Shown: positions 60,387 to 64,000 of the stretch, piece after piece
How positions within the stretch are numbered: position 1 is the stretch's first letter
Layout of the letters: every line of letters starts with the position of its first letter
DNA from: Natribaculum breve
Lineage (GTDB): Archaea; Halobacteriota; Halobacteria; Halobacteriales; Natrialbaceae
DNA length: 64,000 nt
Assembly (NCBI RefSeq): GCF_023008585.1
Contig: NZ_CP095390.1
Location: forward strand, 2,046,001 to 2,110,000
Direction: 5' to 3'
Translations under genes and position numbers: made by a program
The notes under the pieces: generated by a model
Seen by the model: the letters and a program-made list of their open reading frames with translations, nothing else
Databases searched by the model: none
Told to the model about the DNA's origin: nothing

Positions 60387-60731
60387 ATGAGCGACGACAG
60401 CCGCGAGCTCGGCGTGGAGCTGGGCGACTTGAGCGGGAAGCTGAAAGACCACGAGTACCCGGCGAGCCAGGACGAACTGCTCGAGGCCTACGGCGACGAG
60501 GAACTCGAACTGGCGGGAGAGACGACGACGTTCGAGGAACTCATCGGGCCGTTGAACGAGGACGAGTACAGGACCTACGGCGAGGTCGAGCAGGCGATCA
60601 TGAACATGGTCGGCGACGAGGCGATCGGTCGCAAGAACTACAGCGACCGAACGCCGCCCGCGCCGGGCGAGGACAGACAGGACGAGGGTGCACCTGGCCA
60701 GGAGGGACAGCGCGACCAGGAGTCGTTTTGA
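60387..60731 (+). CDS. DUF5789 family protein
   Basis: Protein of 114 residues, very acidic. The N-terminal segment LGVELGDLSGKLKDHEYPASQDELLEAYGDEELEL and FEELIGPLNEDEYRTYGEVEQAIMNMVGDEAIGR are characteristic of the DUF5789 haloarchaeal family, with disordered Gly/Gln/Glu-rich ends. Function unknown; related short proteins occur next to many regulators. Convergent with the ABC exporter gene. Confidence 0.78.
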   Translation: MSDDSRELGVELGDLSGKLKDHEYPASQDELLEAYGDEELELAGETTTFEELIGPLNEDEYRTYGEVEQAIMNMVGDEAIGRKNYSDRTPPAPGEDRQDEGAPGQEGQRDQESF

Positions 60732-60802
60732 GCCGGTCTGTTCGTCCACTCGAGCGAGGGAGCCGGTGATCGAACGCTGCGACGCGTGCGAGTCGAGGAC
60801 AC

Positions 60803-62749
60803 TCAGTCGTCGTTGCCGACTTCTGTTCGGGCCTGGCGACGCTGCGCCCGCTCGATGAACTCTTCGGGGAGTTCGTCGATCTCTCCGGCCTGTACCCCCC
60901 AGAGGTGGGCGTAGAGACCGTCGTTCTCGAGCAACGCCTCGTGGGTGCCGCGTTCGACGATTCGCCCGTCCTCGAGGACGAGAATCGTGTCGGCGTCTTT
61001 GATCGTCGAGAGCCGGTGGGCGATGGCGAACGTCGTCCGGTCGGCGGCGAGTTCGTCGATCGAGCGCTGGATGAGCATCTCCGTCTCCGTGTCGACGTCG
61101 CTGGTCGCCTCGTCGAGGATCAGGACGTCCGGGTCCGTGAGTATCGCCCGCGCGATGGAGATGCGCTGGCGCTGCCCACCCGAGAGCTTGACGCCACGTT
61201 CGCCGACCTCGGTGTCGTAGCCGTCGGGCAAGTTCGTGATGAACTCGTGTGCCTCGGCCATCTTCGCGGCCTCGATTACGTCCTCGCGATCCGCGTCGAA
61301 CGTGCCGTAGGCGACGTTCTCCTCGACGGTCCCGTAGAACAGGAAGGTGTCCTGGCTGACGTACCCCGTCGCCTCGCGCAGGCTCTGGAGGGTGACGTCT
61401 CGGACGTCCTGGTCGTCGATTCGAATCGCACCCTCGTCGACGTCGTACATCCGGAGGAGAAGCTTCAGGACCGTCGACTTCCCCGCCCCCGTCGGGCCGA
61501 CGAGCGCGACCGTCTCGCCGCCCTCGACCGTGAAGTCGACGTCCTCGACGATCGTCTCCTCGGTGTCGTCGTCGTAGCCGAAAGTGACGTCGTCGTACTC
61601 GACGCGGCCGTCCGTGATCTCGAGGTCGGTCGCCGTCGGATCCTCGGCGACGCGGCTGGGTTCGTCCATCAGGCCGAAGATACGCGCACTCGAGGCGCGG
61701 GCGCGCTGGTACATGTTGATGATCTGTCCGAACTGGGCCATCGGCCAGATAAAGCGCTGGGTGTAGAGGACGAACGCCACGAACGTCCCCTCCCGGAGTT
61801 CGCCCGTGAACGGGCCGGGTGGCCCCTGGAACACCCACAGACCGCCGACGACGAACGTGACGACGAACCCGATGCCGGCGATGACCCGCAGTCCCGGGAA
61901 GAACTTGATCCGGGTTTCGATCGCGTCCCAGTTGGCGTCGAAGTAGTCCATCGAGACGTCCTCGACGCGGTCTGACTCGTAATCCTCGGTGGTACTCGCC
62001 TTGATCACCTGGATGCCGCCGAGGTTGTTCTCGAGTCGCGAGTTGACCTTCCCGACGGCAGACCGGACCTGCGCGTACTTCGGCTGGATGATCCTGACGA
62101 ACAGGTACGTGAACCCGGCGATCAGCGGGACCGGCAACAGCGCGACGAGCGCGAGTTGCCAGTTGTACGCGACGAGGATGAGACCGATGCCGACGACCAT
62201 GACGACCAGTCGAAACAGCGAGTTCATCCCGTCGTTGAGAAAGCGCTCGAGTCGGTTGACGTCGTTCGAGAGGATGGACATCATCTCGCCGGTCTGCTTG
62301 TCGGCGAAGAAGTCCATGTTCAGCCGCTGCATCTTGTCGTACGTGTCGGTCCGGACGTCGTGCTGGATGTTCTGGGCGAAGGAGTTGAACCCCCAGTTGC
62401 GCACCCAGTGAAACACCGCGCCGAGGAAGAAGGCACCGGCGATGACGCCGACCGTCAGCCAGAACTGACCCAGTTGCGTCCCGGGGACGTGCGGGGCGAC
62501 GACACCGCTCGCGAGCGGGAGCGCCTCGGCGTACTCTACCTCGTCGCGAAAGACGGCGTCGATCGCGACCGCCAGCATGATCGGTGGCAGCAGATCGAGA
62601 ATCCGGGCGAAGACGCTCGCGAAGATGCCGACGACCGCCTGAAACCTGTAGTCCCACCCGTACGCGAGGAACAGCCGCTTCATCGGGTTCTCGATCTCCG
62701 CTCGCTGTTCCTCGAACGGATCGTCTTGCTCCCAGTCGACGCTACTCAT
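60803..62749 (-). CDS. ABC exporter, fused permease and ATPase (MsbA/MDR type)
   Basis: Protein of 648 residues: an N-terminal transmembrane domain with six helices (about 35-360), then a nucleotide-binding domain with Walker A VGPTGAGKST, signature KLSGGQRQR, Walker B VLILDEATSDVD and the D-loop/H-loop pair. It works as a homodimer or with a partner to export lipids or drugs; no partner is adjacent. A hydrophilic N-terminal tail of 30 residues is acidic. It starts at ATG 62749, with TATA-like sequence in the 62760-62790 region. Confidence 0.92.
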   Translation of the reverse strand: MSSVDWEQDDPFEEQRAEIENPMKRLFLAYGWDYRFQAVVGIFASVFARILDLLPPIMLAVAIDAVFRDEVEYAEALPLASGVVAPHVPGTQLGQFWLTVGVIAGAFFLGAVFHWVRNWGFNSFAQNIQHDVRTDTYDKMQRLNMDFFADKQTGEMMSILSNDVNRLERFLNDGMNSLFRLVVMVVGIGLILVAYNWQLALVALLPVPLIAGFTYLFVRIIQPKYAQVRSAVGKVNSRLENNLGGIQVIKASTTEDYESDRVEDVSMDYFDANWDAIETRIKFFPGLRVIAGIGFVVTFVVGGLWVFQGPPGPFTGELREGTFVAFVLYTQRFIWPMAQFGQIINMYQRARASSARIFGLMDEPSRVAEDPTATDLEITDGRVEYDDVTFGYDDDTEETIVEDVDFTVEGGETVALVGPTGAGKSTVLKLLLRMYDVDEGAIRIDDQDVRDVTLQSLREATGYVSQDTFLFYGTVEENVAYGTFDADREDVIEAAKMAEAHEFITNLPDGYDTEVGERGVKLSGGQRQRISIARAILTDPDVLILDEATSDVDTETEMLIQRSIDELAADRTTFAIAHRLSTIKDADTILVLEDGRIVERGTHEALLENDGLYAHLWGVQAGEIDELPEEFIERAQRRQARTEVGNDD

Positions 62750-62862
62750 TACTCTCCGGTGAGTGGAGCGTCACCAATAAGCGTTACCTACGAATCGAAA
62801 TACTGTCTCGAGGTGGACCGTCATCGACACCGGAACGGGAGCCGGATCCGAGCGACGAACGA

Positions 62863-63354
62863 TCACTCGTAGGAGATACGCACCTCGTCGCCGACCTCGA
62901 TACCGGTCTCGTTGACGTATCCTCGAGGCACCTCGAGCACCCACTTTCCGCGTCCGGTGTACTCGAGGTCCTCGCCGTCTTCACCGGGACCGGGCGCGCG
63001 GGCGTGATGGATCGTCGTGATCTCGCCGTCGGCACCGATAAACAGGATGTCGATGTCGAAGTCCATCTCGCGCATGACGTAGCGGCGGTCGCCCTCGCTC
63101 GAGTGGACGAACAGCATCCCCTCGCCCGCTGCGAGCGAGTCGTGCTCGCTCAAGCCGGTGTGACGTTCGCCCCAGGTGTCGGCGACGTCGGCGTCGACGA
63201 CCGCCTTCGTCGTTCCGTCGTCACCGACGACCCGAACATCCGCGCGGTCTTCCCCCCACGGAGCGGGGAGATAGCCGAACTGAACGAGGAGAAACGCCAC
63301 CAGAACGACGACGATCGCGACCGAGAGAGCAGACCACGCGCGCTTTACGTCCAT
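62863..63354 (-). CDS. DUF192-family membrane-anchored protein
   Basis: Protein of 163 residues with an N-terminal signal/anchor helix (about residues 8-26) and a DUF192 domain: DTWGERHTGLSEHDSLAAGEGMLFVHSSEGDRRYVMREMDFDIDILFIGADGEITTIHHA and VLEVPRGYVNETGIEVGDEV. DUF192 is a small beta-sandwich that is found outside the membrane in many prokaryotes; function unknown. ATG 63354 is preferred to the longer frame with GTG 63360. Confidence 0.85.
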   Translation of the reverse strand: MDVKRAWSALSVAIVVVLVAFLLVQFGYLPAPWGEDRADVRVVGDDGTTKAVVDADVADTWGERHTGLSEHDSLAAGEGMLFVHSSEGDRRYVMREMDFDIDILFIGADGEITTIHHARAPGPGEDGEDLEYTGRGKWVLEVPRGYVNETGIEVGDEVRISYE

Positions 63355-63417
63355 TCGCACGACGGTGCGAGTCGAGAAGGTAAAGGTTATTCGGACGGAC
63401 CGTCTGCGTTCGAATGC

Positions 63418-63491
63418 GGGCTCGTGGTCTAGCTGGTCATGACGCGGCCTTTACAAGGCCGAGGTCGGTGGTTCGAACCCGCCCGAGCCCA
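63418..63491 (+). tRNA. tRNA-Val (TAC)
   Basis: Acceptor GGGCTCG / CGAGCCC with A discriminator, D-arm TGGTCTAGCTGGTCA, anticodon stem CGGCC / GGCCG around loop TTTACAA (anticodon TAC), T-arm GGTGG-TTCGAAC-CCGCC. No intron, no CCA. Followed by two tandem copies of its own 3' tail. Confidence 0.95.
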
Positions 63492-63730
63492 TTTCTCTGG
63501 CGAACAATTAGTGAGCCAGAGAAATGTATGCGAGCGGCGGTTCGAACTAGAGGAGACGCGCGCAGCGACGCGAGCACGTCTCGGCGTGGTTCGAACCCGC
63601 CCGAGCCCACTACTCCTGCTGCGAGCAAGTCCGCGAGCAGCAGGTATAATGCGAGCGGCGGTTCGAATTAGACGAGACGCACGCAGCGGCGCGAGCACGT
63701 CTCGGCGTGGTTCGAACCCGCCCGAGCCCA
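63492..63730. repeat. Tandem tRNA-tail modules downstream of tRNA-Val
   Basis: Two units, about 118 and 121 bp. Each contains an inverted T-arm (GGCGGTTCGAAC at 63536-63547, GGCGGTTCGAAT at 63657-63668), a GC-rich hairpin with GAGACG / CGTCTC arms, and a 23-bp exact copy of the tRNA 3' end (63587-63609 and 63708-63730, identical to 63469-63491). Each unit begins with its own hairpin (TTTCTCTGGC / GCCAGAGAAA and CTCCTGCTGC / GCAGCAGG). After the second copy the sequence repeats CTACTCCTGCTGCGAGC once more. Confidence 0.85.
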
Positions 63731-64000
63731 CTACTCCTGCTGCGAGCGGGGATACCGTGACGCGAGCACAACTCGAGGCAGTGCGATCCAACTCGAGTCG
63801 GTACGGGCCGTTCACAGGAAGAATCGAGTACGAATCTACCCAATCGCGTCTTTCTGACGACGGGACACCGGCGAGAAGCGATCGAGTCGACCCGGATCGG
63901 TCGCGGCGGTCCGAAAGCGGCGTCAGCACGTCGTCGCGTTTCGGCTTGCCTCGAGTTCACTACGCTCCGAGCGGTCGACACCAGGAGTTACCACTCGTCG
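63731..64000. other. Right-hand end of the window, no gene recognised
   Basis: The last 270 bp hold no convincing coding frame. A gene reaching in from beyond the window cannot be excluded. Confidence 0.5.

Noticed and set aside
1..64000. CRISPR array or cas genes
   Set aside because: No regularly spaced direct repeats with unique spacers and no Cas motifs were seen. The only spaced repeats are the tRNA-tail modules, the serpin hexamers and the iterons.

Overview
The window is a high-GC haloarchaeal chromosome segment, from a salt-in euryarchaeon of the Halobacteria. Evidence for this is the very acidic predicted proteins, Tat-dependent lipoprotein signals (D-R-R followed by a lipobox Cys), TATA boxes about 25-30 nt upstream of apparently leaderless starts, an archaeal RNase P RNA, a two-fold histone next to a histone deacetylase, and a gene order (rpa2 - histone - hdac, with azf nearby) that matches what I recall of Haloferax volcanii. 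The genus cannot be fixed from the sequence alone.

Layout. Positions 1-23 kb are core or niche genes: partial glycyl-tRNA synthetase, thiolase, a secreted beta-propeller protein, a complete peptide ABC importer (fused DppD-DppF ATPase, Tat lipoprotein binding protein, two permeases), a lipoate ligase-like protein, a serpin lipoprotein, two tandem surface zincin-like proteins, and NAD salvage (amidohydrolase and nicotinate phosphoribosyltransferase). An intact IS630-type element (23.28-24.35 kb) cuts the last codons of a small membrane gene. Positions 24.8-43.8 kb hold AMMECR1, RNase P RNA, a DtxR-type regulator with an operator in front of a putative manganese transporter, the RPA/histone/deacetylase cluster, CCA-transferase, NikR divergent from two CobW-type metallochaperone GTPases, MoaB, a MoaD-like protein without its diglycine, a queuosine-type precursor transporter and an M29 aminopeptidase.

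Positions 43.83-57.88 kb are an integrative element of about 14 kb inserted in the 3' end of azf (NAD-dependent glucose-6-phosphate dehydrogenase). It is bounded by perfect 84-bp direct repeats. Its tyrosine integrase is split by a decayed second copy of the IS630 element. The cargo is lower in GC: a membrane protein / SMC-like ATPase / small winged-helix-like protein operon, a serine recombinase, a compact minus-strand operon of small, membrane and secreted proteins, and a two-gene unit of a restriction-like nuclease and a thymidylate-synthase-like protein. An ISH3-type element has separated the nuclease from its own start codon and promoter. The right flank (58-64 kb) returns to core genes: azf, MptD, ArfB, an ABC exporter and tRNA-Val.

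Two small-scale patterns stand out. First, 78-bp palindromic mini-elements (two identical copies plus solo ends) share the TACT...AGTA termini and 3-bp TNA target duplications of the local IS630-type element, and they sit exactly on TGA stop codons. Second, three of the four tRNA genes are followed by modules made of an inverted and then a direct copy of the tRNA T-arm/acceptor tail, in tandem after tRNA-Val.
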